This document shows, piece after piece, positions 1 through 8,835 of a stretch of DNA of 34,075 nt (the first letter of the stretch is position 1; every line of letters begins with the position of its first letter). Source of the stretch: HGM04593 sp045589695 (lineage in GTDB: Bacteria; Bacteroidota; Bacteroidia; Bacteroidales; Bacteroidaceae). The notes beneath the pieces were generated by a model, which saw nothing but the letters and a program-made list of their open reading frames with translations, searched no databases and was not told the DNA's origin. The stretch covers positions 1 to 34,075 of the forward strand of contig JAZNPP010000062.1 in assembly GCA_045589695.1 (NCBI GenBank). The letters run 5' to 3'. The position numbers were made by a program, and so were the translations under genes.

Positions 1-717
1 AGAGTATGGGATGCAGAGCAGACCGACTGCCAGACATTGAAGCTCCACTACCTGTCAGCAGACATGGAGGAGGGATTCCCCGGCAACCTCGACGTTACAG
101 TTGTCTATACATTCACAGATGACAACGAGCTTAAAATCGACTACACAGCTACTACCGACAAAAAGACTATCGTGAACCTCACAAGCCACGGTTTCTTCTC
201 ACTCTCAGGTATAGCCAACCCCACAGCAACTATTGACAACCTCATATGCGAAATCAACGCAGATTTCTTTGTACCTATTGACGACACATCAGTTCCTTAT
301 GGCTGCATAGCACCTGTCAAGGGCACAGCATTTGACTTCACTACCCCGACAGAGGTGGGTGCACGCATCGATGCCGACGAAGAGCAGATAAAGCACGGCG
401 CCGGCTACGACCACTGCTACGTACTCAACAAGAAGGAGGTGGGCGAACTCAGCTTTGCAGCAAAGGTAACAGAGCCCGTCAGCGGCCGCACAATGGAGGT
501 ATACACCACCGAACCGGGCGTCCAGGTATACACATCGAACTGGCACAGCGGCTTTGCTGGCGCTCATGGAGCAACATTCCCCAAACGCAGCGCAATCTGC
601 TTCGAGGCACAGCACTTCCCCGACTCACCTAACCGCGCACACTTCCCAAGCGTTGTATTGTGCCCGGGCGAGACATACAGACAGGTGACTGTATACAAGT
701 TCGGCGTTGAGAAATAA
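1..717 (+). CDS. galM: Aldose 1-epimerase (galactose mutarotase), 5' end outside window
   Basis: The frame is open from base 1, so the start lies upstream; 238 residues are visible, and since the family is usually about 350-380 aa, roughly the first third is missing. The enzyme interconverts the alpha and beta anomers of galactose or glucose so that galactokinase gets its preferred anomer. Seen: the family motif NLTSHGFFSLSG, whose His (visible residue 63) matches a catalytic histidine, and ICFEAQHFPDSPN near the C-terminus, whose Glu (visible residue 202) matches the catalytic base. It is the first visible gene of a galM–transporter–galK run, 48 nt before the transporter with no terminator between. 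The order matches the galactose cluster known from Bacteroides. An in-frame TTG at 37 is not the real start, because homology continues upstream of it. Confidence 0.93.
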   Translation, partial: RVWDAEQTDCQTLKLHYLSADMEEGFPGNLDVTVVYTFTDDNELKIDYTATTDKKTIVNLTSHGFFSLSGIANPTATIDNLICEINADFFVPIDDTSVPYGCIAPVKGTAFDFTTPTEVGARIDADEEQIKHGAGYDHCYVLNKKEVGELSFAAKVTEPVSGRTMEVYTTEPGVQVYTSNWHSGFAGAHGATFPKRSAICFEAQHFPDSPNRAHFPSVVLCPGETYRQVTVYKFGVEK

Positions 718-765
718 TAAGGAACAAACAAATCTTTTACAATAAACTAAAAACATTAAAAAATT

Positions 766-2040
766 ATGAGTAATCAAAAGAAACAATGGGGAGCTATCAT
801 AGTTATGATTGCGCTCTTCGCAATGATTGCCTTCGTGACAAACCTCTGCTCACCTATGGCAAACATCATCAAGGCACAGGGTGACATTCCTGAAGTACTT
901 GCACAGATCGGTAACTACGGTAACTTCGTTGCTTACCTCATCATGGGTATCCCAGCCGGTATGCTCATCGCAAAGTACGGCTACAAGAAGACTGCTCTTA
1001 TCGGTCTTACAGTTGGTATCATCGGTATCCTTGTACAGTGGTTCAGCGGTATGCTCGATGCAAAGGAGAACCTGGGTCTCGTATTCGGTGTTTACCTTGT
1101 AGGTGCTTTCATCGCAGGTTTCTGTATGTGTATCCTCAACTGTGTTGTTAACCCAATGCTTAACCTCCTCGGCGGTGGCGGTAACAGCGGTAACCAGCTC
1201 ATCCAGCTCGGTGGTGTATTCAACTCTTCAGCAGCTGTTGCAGTTTACATCATCATGGGTGCCCTCATCGGTGAGATCTCAAAAGACACAGCAATCTCTG
1301 ATGCTACTCCAGCCCTCATGATTGCCCTCGGCATCTTCATCGTGGCATTCGTTGTCATCCTCTTCACAAAGATTGAAGAGCCCGAGCAGGCTCCTGTTGA
1401 GGTAAGCCTCATCAAGGGTGCTTTGAAGTATCGTCACTTCACACTCGGTATCCTCGCAATCTTCCTTTATATGGGTATTGAGGTGGGCGTTCCTACATAC
1501 GTTAACATGTACCTTGTAAACACTCCTGAGCTCGGTATCTCAGCAGCTACAGCAGGTCTCATCGTTGCTGTTTACTGGTTCATGATGCTCATCGGCCGTT
1601 TCGTTGGTGCAAGTATCGGTAACAAGGTATCAAGCCGCACTATGATCACAGCCGTTTCTGTAGCAACATTGGTACTCGTTGCATTCGGTATGTTCTCTGA
1701 CCCTGCAACTACTGTAGAGGTTCCCGGTATCGACTGGGGTACACTGACACTCATCTGGGCTGAGGTTCCTGTAGGTATCTTCGCATTCCTGCTCGTAGGT
1801 CTCTGCACATCAGTTATGTGGGGCGGTATCTTCAACATGGCTGTTGAGGGTCTCGGCAAGTACACAGCTGTCGCTTCAGGTATCTTCATGACAATGGTAT
1901 TCGGTTGCGCAGTAATGCTCGCCATCCAGGCGCAGGTTGCAGAGATGACAGATTACATGACAAGCTACTGGGTCGTTATGTTCTGTGCTGCATACCTCCT
2001 GTTCTATGCTCTTGTAGGTTCAAAACCCGCAAAGAAGTAA
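766..2040 (+). CDS. MFS sugar transporter, FHS/GluP-like (glucose/galactose:H+ symporter)
   Basis: A 424-aa inner-membrane protein with about 12 hydrophobic segments, the usual size for the fucose/galactose/glucose:H+ symporter (FHS) family. Seen: an N-terminal membrane segment followed by FVTNLCSPMANI, the loop GIPAGMLIAKYGYKK between helices 2 and 3 typical of MFS carriers, and FMMLIGRFVGASIG in the second half. It lies between galM and galK, so galactose (possibly also glucose) is the inferred substrate. The start ATG follows an A-rich stretch without a Shine-Dalgarno sequence, as is usual in Bacteroidota. Codon use is strongly biased (GGT, ATC, CTC), suggesting high expression. Fucose or another hexose cannot be excluded from sequence alone. 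Confidence 0.88.
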   Translation: MSNQKKQWGAIIVMIALFAMIAFVTNLCSPMANIIKAQGDIPEVLAQIGNYGNFVAYLIMGIPAGMLIAKYGYKKTALIGLTVGIIGILVQWFSGMLDAKENLGLVFGVYLVGAFIAGFCMCILNCVVNPMLNLLGGGGNSGNQLIQLGGVFNSSAAVAVYIIMGALIGEISKDTAISDATPALMIALGIFIVAFVVILFTKIEEPEQAPVEVSLIKGALKYRHFTLGILAIFLYMGIEVGVPTYVNMYLVNTPELGISAATAGLIVAVYWFMMLIGRFVGASIGNKVSSRTMITAVSVATLVLVAFGMFSDPATTVEVPGIDWGTLTLIWAEVPVGIFAFLLVGLCTSVMWGGIFNMAVEGLGKYTAVASGIFMTMVFGCAVMLAIQAQVAEMTDYMTSYWVVMFCAAYLLFYALVGSKPAKK

Positions 2041-2082
2041 TTCAAGACAATCTTATTTAATAATATATAAAAACTTATAGCT

Positions 2083-3237
2083 ATGGATATAGAATTTGTA
2101 AGAAGCCGCTTTATCAAACACTTTGACGGAACAACAGGAAGCATCTACGCCTCTCCGGGCCGTATCAACCTGATTGGCGAGCATACAGACTATAACAACG
2201 GTTTCGTATTCCCCGGTGCAGTGAACAAGGGTATCATGGCTGAAATCAAGCCTAACGGCACAGACAAGGTTTGCGCATACTCTATCGACGAGAAAGACTA
2301 TGTAGAGTTCGGCTTGAAGGAGGAGGATGCACCTCGCGCGTCATGGGCGAAATACATCTTCGGCGTATGCCGCGAGATGATTAAGCGCGGTGTTGATGTA
2401 AAGGGTTTCAATACAGCATTCGCAGGCGACGTGCCTCTCGGTGCAGGTATGTCTTCTTCAGCTGCTCTTGAGAGTACTTACGCATACGCTCTGAATGACC
2501 TCTTCGGCGACAACAAAGTAGACAAGTTCGAACTTGCTAAGGTCGGCCAGGCTACAGAACACAACTACGTAGGCGTGAACTGCGGTATCATGGACCAGTT
2601 CGCAAGCGTATTCGGCAAGGCCGGCAGCCTTATCCGTCTCGATTGCCGCTCACTGGAGTACCAGTACTTCCCGTTCAAGCCGCAGGGTTACAAGCTCGTT
2701 CTCTTGAACACATGCGTTAAGCACGAACTTGTAGGTTCGCCTTACAACGAGCGTCGCCTGAGCTGCGAGCGTGTCGCTGAGGTTATCAAGGCTAAGCACC
2801 CCGAGGTAGAGTCTTTGCGTGACGCAAGCTTCGAGATGCTCGAAGAGGTTAAGGCTGAACTGAAACCTGAGGACTACAACCGCGCTAAATATGTTATCGG
2901 CGAGGTAGTTCGTGTACTCAACGTTTGCGACGCTCTTGAGGCTGGTGACTACGAGACTGTAGGTAAGAAGATGTACGAGACACACTTCGGCTTGAGCAAG
3001 GATTACGAGGTAAGCTGCGAAGAACTTGATTTCCTTGTAGACGTCGCTATCGACTGCGGCGTTACAGGCTCACGCATGATGGGCGGCGGCTTCGGCGGTT
3101 GCACTATCAACCTTGTTAAAGAGGAATTGTACGAAATCTTCATCAACGAGGCTGAAAAGCGTTACAACGAGAAGTACGGCAAGTCACCTAAGGTATATGA
3201 CGTTGTCATCGGTGACGGCTCACGCAAGATTTGCTAA
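2083..3237 (+). CDS. galK: Galactokinase
   Basis: 384 aa, normal for the family. Phosphorylates galactose at C1 with ATP, the committing step of the Leloir pathway. All GHMP-kinase signatures are visible: GRINLIGEHTDYN (residues 26-38, galactokinase signature), PLGAGMSSS (118-126, phosphate-binding loop), CGIMDQF with the predicted catalytic Asp171, and MMGGGFGG (332-339, motif 3). It is the last gene of the galactose operon, 42 nt after the transporter, and is followed by a perfect hairpin terminator. The epimerase needed later in the pathway is at 14238-15254 in a separate unit; I see no galT in this window. Confidence 0.97.
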   Translation: MDIEFVRSRFIKHFDGTTGSIYASPGRINLIGEHTDYNNGFVFPGAVNKGIMAEIKPNGTDKVCAYSIDEKDYVEFGLKEEDAPRASWAKYIFGVCREMIKRGVDVKGFNTAFAGDVPLGAGMSSSAALESTYAYALNDLFGDNKVDKFELAKVGQATEHNYVGVNCGIMDQFASVFGKAGSLIRLDCRSLEYQYFPFKPQGYKLVLLNTCVKHELVGSPYNERRLSCERVAEVIKAKHPEVESLRDASFEMLEEVKAELKPEDYNRAKYVIGEVVRVLNVCDALEAGDYETVGKKMYETHFGLSKDYEVSCEELDFLVDVAIDCGVTGSRMMGGGFGGCTINLVKEELYEIFINEAEKRYNEKYGKSPKVYDVVIGDGSRKIC

Positions 3238-3258
3238 TAAGATAAGCAATATAACGAC

Positions 3259-3293
3259 AAAAACAGGAGCGATTTAAAATCGCTCCTGTTTTT
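3259..3293 (+). terminator. Rho-independent terminator of the gal operon
   Basis: A perfect 16-bp stem (3259-3274 with 3278-3293) and a 3-nt loop, opening with AAAAACAGGAGCG and closing with CGCTCCTGTTTTT. The A-run and T-run arms give a U-tract on either strand, so it may also serve tex, which converges from the other side and ends at 3419. Confidence 0.88.
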
Positions 3294-3418
3294 GTATTCC
3301 ACTCGACAAACTATTTTTTCTGCTTCGCTATTGACAAAGGCGTCCTCTTTAATTATATTAGCTGTGAAAAAGAGGACACAAGTCGTTTCTTGTTTAGAAT
3401 AAGTTCTTTAAAAACCGA

Positions 3419-5533
3419 TTATATTCCACGCATAGACAACGAAATTCTCTTGCGTTTCAAATCAACCTCAAGAACCTTTACCATCACCTGCTGACCGAGC
3501 TTGACGACATCGCCGGGCGATGAGACATACTTGTCGGCAAGCTGCGACACATGAACAAGGCCGTCTTGATGCACGCCTACATTCACGAAAGCTCCGAAAG
3601 CTGTAATGTTCGACACCAACCCCGGCAACAACATTCCTGGACGTAGGTCCTCAATCTCATGAACATTGGGATCGAAAGAGAACGCCTTTGCCTGTTCACG
3701 AGGGTCAAGCCCGCGTTTATTCAACGAATCCATAATGTCGTTAAGAGTAGGCATGCCAACCTTTCCGGTGATATAATCGGAAAGAACGACCTTTTTACGC
3801 AGTTCCGCATCTGATATGAACCGCTCAAGAGAAACATTCATCTCTTTCGCCATCCTCAGAACGATATTGTACGATTCCGGGTGAACAGCTGTGCTGTCAA
3901 GCAGATTATCACCGCCAATGACACGCAAGAAGCCGGCCGCCTGCTCGAATGCCTTATTGCCGAGACGAGGAACATTCAGCAACTCTTTTCGGGCACGGAA
4001 GCCGCCCGCCTCGGCACGATATTTCACGATATTATCGGCAAGCGCAGGGCCAAGACCTGAGATATGCGTCAGAATCTGCTTCGTTGCCGTGTTGAGGTTT
4101 ACTCCAACCATGTTCACGCAGCTCTCGACAACCGCATCGAGACGTTCTTTCAGCTTTGTCTGGTCCACGCTATGCTGGTACTGCCCCACTCCAATGGAAC
4201 GCGGCTCTATTTTGACAAGTTCCGACAACGGGTCGATAAGGCGTCGGCCTATCGACACTGCCCCGCGGACTGTAACGTCCTCGTCCGGAAACTCTTCGCG
4301 TGCGACAGACGATGCCGAATATACCGAAGCTCCGTCCTCGTTCACAGAAAATACATCAACCCCGAATTTGCCTTTGCGGACAAATTCTTCAGTCTCGCGC
4401 CCTGCTGTACCGTTACCAATGGCAAAAGCCTCAATGGAATATTTCCGTACAAGCTCGTTTATTACAGCCAGCGCCCCTTCCCTGTCGTTATGCGGCGGGT
4501 GAGGATAGATGACGGTGTGGCAAACAAGGTTGCCTTGCGAGTCAAGTACAACAACCTTGCAGCCTGTACGGAAACCCGGGTCAATGGCAAGCACGCGCTT
4601 TTGTCCGAGAGGCGACGACATGAGCAGCTGACGCAAATTCTCGGCAAATACAGCTATAGCTTCATCGTCGGCCTTCTGTTTTGCCGCATTTCGGGTCTCG
4701 TTCTCTATCGAAGGAGCGAGCAGACGCTTGTACCCGTCGGCGAGAGCGAGTTCGAGATATTTGCGTGATGGAGAACGGTGCATTATGAAACGGCGCCCGA
4801 GCTGTTGGACTGCCTCGTCATTGTCAATCTCTATGGACATACGCAGAAAACCCTCATTCTCGCCTCTCATTATGGCGAGCAGACGATGCGATGATATGCG
4901 TGACAGTCTCTCCTGCCATTCGTAGTAGTCGGAATATTTTATTCCTTCACCTTCCTTCCCTTTGACGACCTTAGACACGACCGTTCCGGTACGCAGAAAA
5001 AGCCTGCGCACGGTATTGCGGGCTCCCTCGTCTTCCGAGACACGTTCGGCGATGATGTCGCACGCTCCTGCAATAGCATCGTCCACAGCCGGTACCTCTG
5101 CCGATATAAAGCGGCGTGCCTCCCCTTCAATATCGCCGCTCTGCTGCAAAAGGATAATGTCGGCAAGAGGCTCAAGGCCACGCTCCTTCGCTGTTGTCGC
5201 GCGTGTACGGCGTTTAGGGCGATAAGGGAGATATATGTCTTCGAGTTCGACCGAATCGAAACAGCCGTCGATGCGTCTCTTCAGTTCAGGGGTCATTTTA
5301 CCCTGTTCTTCAATTGTAGCGATGATTGTATCCTTTCGTTGCATCAGGGACTTCAGTTTCTCGTGCATATCCTTGACGTTACCCACAGCCACTTCGTCCA
5401 TAGAGCCTGTAGCCTCCTTGCGATAACGTGATATGAACGGTACTGTAGCGCCGCCCTCAAGCAACTCTACAGTATTTCTCACCTTGTCGGGAGCGAGTCC
5501 CAACTCCTTTGCTATTATATTTATAAGAACCAT
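3419..5533 (-). CDS. tex: Tex-family RNA-binding protein (S1 domain)
   Basis: 704 aa from the ATG at 5533. Tex is a conserved cytoplasmic nucleic-acid-binding protein linked to transcription. Seen in order: the Tex N-terminal helical region with TVPFISRYRKEATGSMDEV and LEDIYLPYRPKRRTRA; a YqgF/RNase H-like domain around LAIDPGFRTGCKVVVLD and FAIGNGTAGRETEEF; the helix-hairpin-helix region (LNTATKQILTHISGLG, LLNVPRLGNKAFEQAAGFLRV); and a C-terminal S1 domain (GLVSNITAFGAFVNVGVHQDGLVHVS). The frame extends to a TTG at 5551, but the ATG at 5533 is preferred: it follows AGGAG at close spacing and matches the usual N-terminus. A -7-like TATCTTAG (plus-strand 5555-5562) just upstream would give a very short leader. 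It lacks the charged tail found after S1 in proteobacterial Tex. Confidence 0.95.
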   Translation of the reverse strand: MVLINIIAKELGLAPDKVRNTVELLEGGATVPFISRYRKEATGSMDEVAVGNVKDMHEKLKSLMQRKDTIIATIEEQGKMTPELKRRIDGCFDSVELEDIYLPYRPKRRTRATTAKERGLEPLADIILLQQSGDIEGEARRFISAEVPAVDDAIAGACDIIAERVSEDEGARNTVRRLFLRTGTVVSKVVKGKEGEGIKYSDYYEWQERLSRISSHRLLAIMRGENEGFLRMSIEIDNDEAVQQLGRRFIMHRSPSRKYLELALADGYKRLLAPSIENETRNAAKQKADDEAIAVFAENLRQLLMSSPLGQKRVLAIDPGFRTGCKVVVLDSQGNLVCHTVIYPHPPHNDREGALAVINELVRKYSIEAFAIGNGTAGRETEEFVRKGKFGVDVFSVNEDGASVYSASSVAREEFPDEDVTVRGAVSIGRRLIDPLSELVKIEPRSIGVGQYQHSVDQTKLKERLDAVVESCVNMVGVNLNTATKQILTHISGLGPALADNIVKYRAEAGGFRARKELLNVPRLGNKAFEQAAGFLRVIGGDNLLDSTAVHPESYNIVLRMAKEMNVSLERFISDAELRKKVVLSDYITGKVGMPTLNDIMDSLNKRGLDPREQAKAFSFDPNVHEIEDLRPGMLLPGLVSNITAFGAFVNVGVHQDGLVHVSQLADKYVSSPGDVVKLGQQVMVKVLEVDLKRKRISLSMRGI

Positions 5534-5656
5534 ATTCTCCTGTTTTTGCAACAGCTAAGATAATACAAAAAGAAAAAAGTCCGTAACAAAACAAAATATT
5601 TATGAACAGCGAGAAAATCGTCATTGAAATATGTTCCACATTCAAACAAATTATAC

Positions 5657-5664
5657 TACTTTTG
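5657..5664 (+). promoter_or_regulatory. Candidate Bacteroides-type -7 element for tkt-rpiB
   Basis: TACTTTTG matches TAnnTTTG. The -33 box is poor (GTTC about 20 nt upstream). Expected leader is about 50 nt before the transketolase ATG. Confidence 0.42.
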
Positions 5665-5719
5665 TAACTGATTTGGATAAAAATAACATTAAACTAACTA
5701 TAATATCACAACAGCAGAT

Positions 5720-7732
5720 ATGAACAGCAAGCAACTGATGAACAGAGCGGCGGATAATATCCGTATTCTAACAGCAGCTATGGTTGAAAAAGCTAAATCG
5801 GGCCATCCTGGCGGCGCTATGGGCGGAGCGGATTTCATTAATGTCCTCTACTCCGAGTTCCTTGTGCACGACCCGGACAATCCATTATGGGAAGGACGTG
5901 ACCGCTTCTTCCTTGACCCGGGTCACATGTCACCGATGCTTTACTCCGTTCTTGCTCTTCAGGACAAATATACAATGGACGAGCTCAAGCAGCTCCGTCA
6001 ATGGGGAAGCGCAACTCCGGGACACCCCGAGGTGAACTTCGCAAGAGGCATCGAGAATACGTCGGGTCCTCTCGGTCAGGGCCATACTTATGCTGTAGGC
6101 GCAGCCATTGCGGCGAAATTCCTTGAAGCGCGTCTTGGCAGCGAGGTCATGGGTCATACCATTTACGCCTTCATTTCAGACGGCGGCGTACAGGAGGAGA
6201 TTTCTCAGGGTGCCGGCCGCCTTGCGGGCTATCTCAAGCTCAACAACCTCATCATGTTCTACGACGCCAACCAGATTCAGCTTTCCACACGCTGTGACGA
6301 GGTAATGTTCGAAGACACTGCAAAGAAATATGAGGCATGGGGCTGGAAGGTCATCACTATCGACGGCAACGACTGCGACGCTATCCGTGCGGCTCTTACC
6401 GAAGCAAAAGCCGAGCAGGAGCGTCCAACGCTCATCATCGGCAATACCGTTATGGGTAAAGGCGCACGCCGTGCCGACGGCAGCAGCTACGAGTTCGACT
6501 GCGGCACACACGGCGCACCGCTCGGTGGCGACGCATATATCAATACTATCAAGAACCTCGGCGGTGACGTTGAAAACCCGTTCGTATTCTTCCCCGAGGT
6601 CAAAGAGCTTCACGACAGACGTCTTGCCGAACTGAGAGAGATTGTCGCTGAGCGCAAGCAGGCTAAGGCCGCATGGGCAGCAGCCAACCCAGACAAGGCT
6701 CAGAAGCTCGAAGACTGGTTCGCCGGCAAACAGCCCGAAATAGACTGGAACGCCATTGAGCAGAAAGCGGACTCTCCTACCCGTAACGCATCGGCTACAG
6801 TGCTTGGCATTCTTGCCGAGAACTACGGTAACATGATATGTTCATCGGCCGATTTGAGCAACAGCGACAAAACTGACGGATTCTTGAAGAAGACACATGC
6901 ATTCAAACCCGGCGACTTTACAGGAGCATTCCTGCACGCAGGCGTTTCCGAGCTTACAATGGCGTGCGTCTGCATTGGTATGGCACTGCACGGCGGCGTA
7001 ATTGCGGCATGTGGTACATTCTTCGTATTCAGCGACTACATGAAACCCGCTATCCGTATGGCTGCTCTCATGGAGCTTCCCGTTAAGTTCGTATGGTCAC
7101 ACGATGCATTCCGTGTAGGCGAGGACGGTCCTACTCACGAGCCGGTTGAGCAGGAGGCGCAGGTGCGTCTCATGGAGAAGGTCAAGAACCATAGCGGCAA
7201 GAACTCGATGCTCGTGTTGCGTCCGGCCGACGTGAACGAGGCGACTCAGGCATGGAAACTCGCAATGGAGAACGACAATACACCTACAGGACTTATATTC
7301 TCACGCCAGAACATAAACAACCTGCCAGAGGGTACACGTTACGAAGACACGGACAAGGGCGCATACGTCATCGCCGGCAGCGACGAGGATTACGATATAA
7401 TTCTGCTCGCTTCGGGTTCTGAAGTATCTACGCTTGTAGACGGAGCGAAGCTATTGAAGGCCGACGGCATAAAGACTCGTATAGTATCCGTTCCTTCTGA
7501 GGGACTGTTCCGTACACAGCCTAAGGAGTATCAGGAGAGCGTCATCCCTGCAGGAGCGAAGGTATTCGGCCTCACAGCCGGCTTGCCGGTAAACCTTGAA
7601 GGTCTTGTAGGCGCTAACGGCAAAGTTTGGGGTTTGCAGTCATTCGGTTTCTCGGCGCCGTTCAAAGTGCTTGACGAGAAATTAGGCTTCACGGCAGAAA
7701 ACGTATATAACCAGGTAAAATCAATGCTATAA
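5720..7732 (+). CDS. tkt: Transketolase
   Basis: 670 aa, full length. A thiamine-diphosphate enzyme that transfers two-carbon units between sugar phosphates in the non-oxidative pentose phosphate pathway. Seen: KAKSGHPGGAMGGAD near residue 30 (substrate/cofactor His); ENTSGPLGQGHTYAVGAA; the diphosphate/Mg-binding stretch FISDGGVQEEISQGAGRLAG through MFYDANQIQ; the pyrimidine-domain segment FLHAGVSELTMACVCIGMALHGG; and SHDAFRVGEDGPTHEPVEQ. The SDGG at the cofactor site, instead of GDG, fits what I recall of Bacteroides transketolases and is not a defect. Its stop overlaps the rpiB start by one base (TAATG), implying translational coupling. Confidence 0.97.
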   Translation: MNSKQLMNRAADNIRILTAAMVEKAKSGHPGGAMGGADFINVLYSEFLVHDPDNPLWEGRDRFFLDPGHMSPMLYSVLALQDKYTMDELKQLRQWGSATPGHPEVNFARGIENTSGPLGQGHTYAVGAAIAAKFLEARLGSEVMGHTIYAFISDGGVQEEISQGAGRLAGYLKLNNLIMFYDANQIQLSTRCDEVMFEDTAKKYEAWGWKVITIDGNDCDAIRAALTEAKAEQERPTLIIGNTVMGKGARRADGSSYEFDCGTHGAPLGGDAYINTIKNLGGDVENPFVFFPEVKELHDRRLAELREIVAERKQAKAAWAAANPDKAQKLEDWFAGKQPEIDWNAIEQKADSPTRNASATVLGILAENYGNMICSSADLSNSDKTDGFLKKTHAFKPGDFTGAFLHAGVSELTMACVCIGMALHGGVIAACGTFFVFSDYMKPAIRMAALMELPVKFVWSHDAFRVGEDGPTHEPVEQEAQVRLMEKVKNHSGKNSMLVLRPADVNEATQAWKLAMENDNTPTGLIFSRQNINNLPEGTRYEDTDKGAYVIAGSDEDYDIILLASGSEVSTLVDGAKLLKADGIKTRIVSVPSEGLFRTQPKEYQESVIPAGAKVFGLTAGLPVNLEGLVGANGKVWGLQSFGFSAPFKVLDEKLGFTAENVYNQVKSML

Positions 7733-8172
7733 TGAACAAGACAATCGGACTTGCAAGCGACCATGCCGGCTACCCCTTGAAAGAGCAGGTAAAAGAGTGG
7801 CTAAAAAAGGCAGGATATGAATTCGTAGACTTCGGCACACACAGTACCGAAAGCTGCAACTACCCGGAGTTCGCTCATGCCCTTGCAGAGGCTATAGAGA
7901 GAGGGGAATTCGCCAAAGGCATCGCAATATGCGGTACAGGCAACGGTATCAACATGACTCTCAACCACCACGACGCCATAAGAAGCGCGCTCTGCTGGAT
8001 GCCTGAGATTGCGGAACTCGCACGTCAGCACAACGATGCGAACGTAATGGTAATGCCGGGACGTTTCATAGCGACGGAAACGGCAAAGGAGTGCGTAGAA
8101 AAATTCCTCAACACGCCGTTCGATGGCGGACGCCACCAGGCACGCATAGACGCGATACCTGTAAAGAGATAA
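7732..8172 (+). CDS. rpiB: Ribose 5-phosphate isomerase B
   Basis: 146 aa, the normal size of RpiB. Interconverts ribulose 5-phosphate and ribose 5-phosphate, feeding transketolase, its upstream neighbour. Seen: IGLASDHAGYPLKE at the N-terminus (phosphate-binding Asp-His), GIAICGTGNG with the catalytic Cys67, and NVMVMPGRFIA. The GTGNG turn marks RpiB against the LacA/LacB galactose 6-phosphate isomerases. The start codon shares its A with the tkt stop, so both genes must be on one mRNA. It is followed by a strong hairpin. Confidence 0.95.
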   Translation: MNKTIGLASDHAGYPLKEQVKEWLKKAGYEFVDFGTHSTESCNYPEFAHALAEAIERGEFAKGIAICGTGNGINMTLNHHDAIRSALCWMPEIAELARQHNDANVMVMPGRFIATETAKECVEKFLNTPFDGGRHQARIDAIPVKR

Positions 8173-8192
8173 AGAAAATACGAATATAAATG

Positions 8193-8229
8193 AAGCGGCG
8201 GGAATTTCTAATAGGAATTCCCGCCGCTT
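8193..8229. terminator. Hairpin between convergent rpiB and the 193-aa gene
   Basis: A perfect 14-bp stem AAGCGGCGGGAATT / AATTCCCGCCGCTT with a 9-nt loop, 20 nt after the rpiB stop and 15 nt from the stop of the opposing gene. The U-tract is weak on both sides, so termination is inferred mainly from position and stem strength. Confidence 0.7.
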
Positions 8230-8244
8230 GTATATAAAATGACA

Positions 8245-8826
8245 TCAGCACATCGCAGTACCCGATGTTATATTCGGCATATTCACCTGTTCGAATTTAT
8301 ACCCCAACCTCTTGAGTTCCATTGAAGCTCCAATGCGGAACATAACCTTTACCGCGCGTGCAAAGACGTGAAACGCCATCGGTGACTGAGGCTCAATGTT
8401 CTCACGGCGTATGAGCGTGAGAGCCAGCTCACCCAGCCTACGCATCATCCGCTCAATCTCGCCTGCCTCTCTCGATTCAAGATGAAAGCCTATAACGTCC
8501 CTGACAATATGTTCGTCCATATCATCGAAGCCTTGCGTGCCGTAATAGGACTTATATTCATCCCTTACATGCGAGGCCCAATCGCTGTCCCAATGATGCG
8601 CCACAGCCATACCTAAATAGCCGGCCCAGGCAATAGCTACCGTAGGATAGTCCGCAATGTTCGGAACAGCGTCAGCCACATATTCAGGAGCAAGTTCATG
8701 CCAACGTGCGTCAATGTCGTCAGTTGAAAGCAGAGTGCCTTCAAGCGCTTTGTATTGCGTACATAGGCGGAGCAGCTCTTCCATTATCCGGCTCTCGAAA
8801 TTCTCAAGATATACTTTATTTACCAT
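8245..8826 (-). CDS. Conserved-looking hypothetical protein, 193 aa
   Basis: I do not recognise the family. The protein looks soluble: no signal peptide, no membrane segment, mostly helical. Notable stretches are YPTVAIAWAGYLGMAVAHHWDSDW, rich in aromatics and histidine, then YYGTQGFDDMDEHIVRDVIGF, then a Glu/Arg-rich helix (EAGEIERMMRRLGELA). It is the last gene of a tight minus-strand run: 9 nt after the nitroreductase, which is 4 nt after riboflavin synthase, so it is probably co-transcribed with flavin genes. A link to flavin or redox metabolism is only inferred from that position. Codon use resembles its neighbours. Confidence 0.8.
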   Translation of the reverse strand: MVNKVYLENFESRIMEELLRLCTQYKALEGTLLSTDDIDARWHELAPEYVADAVPNIADYPTVAIAWAGYLGMAVAHHWDSDWASHVRDEYKSYYGTQGFDDMDEHIVRDVIGFHLESREAGEIERMMRRLGELALTLIRRENIEPQSPMAFHVFARAVKVMFRIGASMELKRLGYKFEQVNMPNITSGTAMC

Positions 8827-8835
8827 AACACGTTC

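Noticed and set aside
3342..3377. Inverted repeat GTCCTCTTT…AAAGAGGAC downstream of tex
   Set aside because: The loop is 18 nt and there is no U-tract, so I could not support it as a terminator; the perfect hairpin at 3259-3293 is the better candidate.
5534..5551. Upstream TTG start for tex, adding six residues
   Set aside because: The ATG at 5533 has AGGAG at close spacing and matches the usual Tex N-terminus; the longer start would also lie at or before the likely transcription start.
5720..7732. SDGG instead of GDG at the transketolase cofactor site as a defect
   Set aside because: As far as I recall, Bacteroides transketolases carry the same FISDGG sequence, and the rest of the active site is intact.
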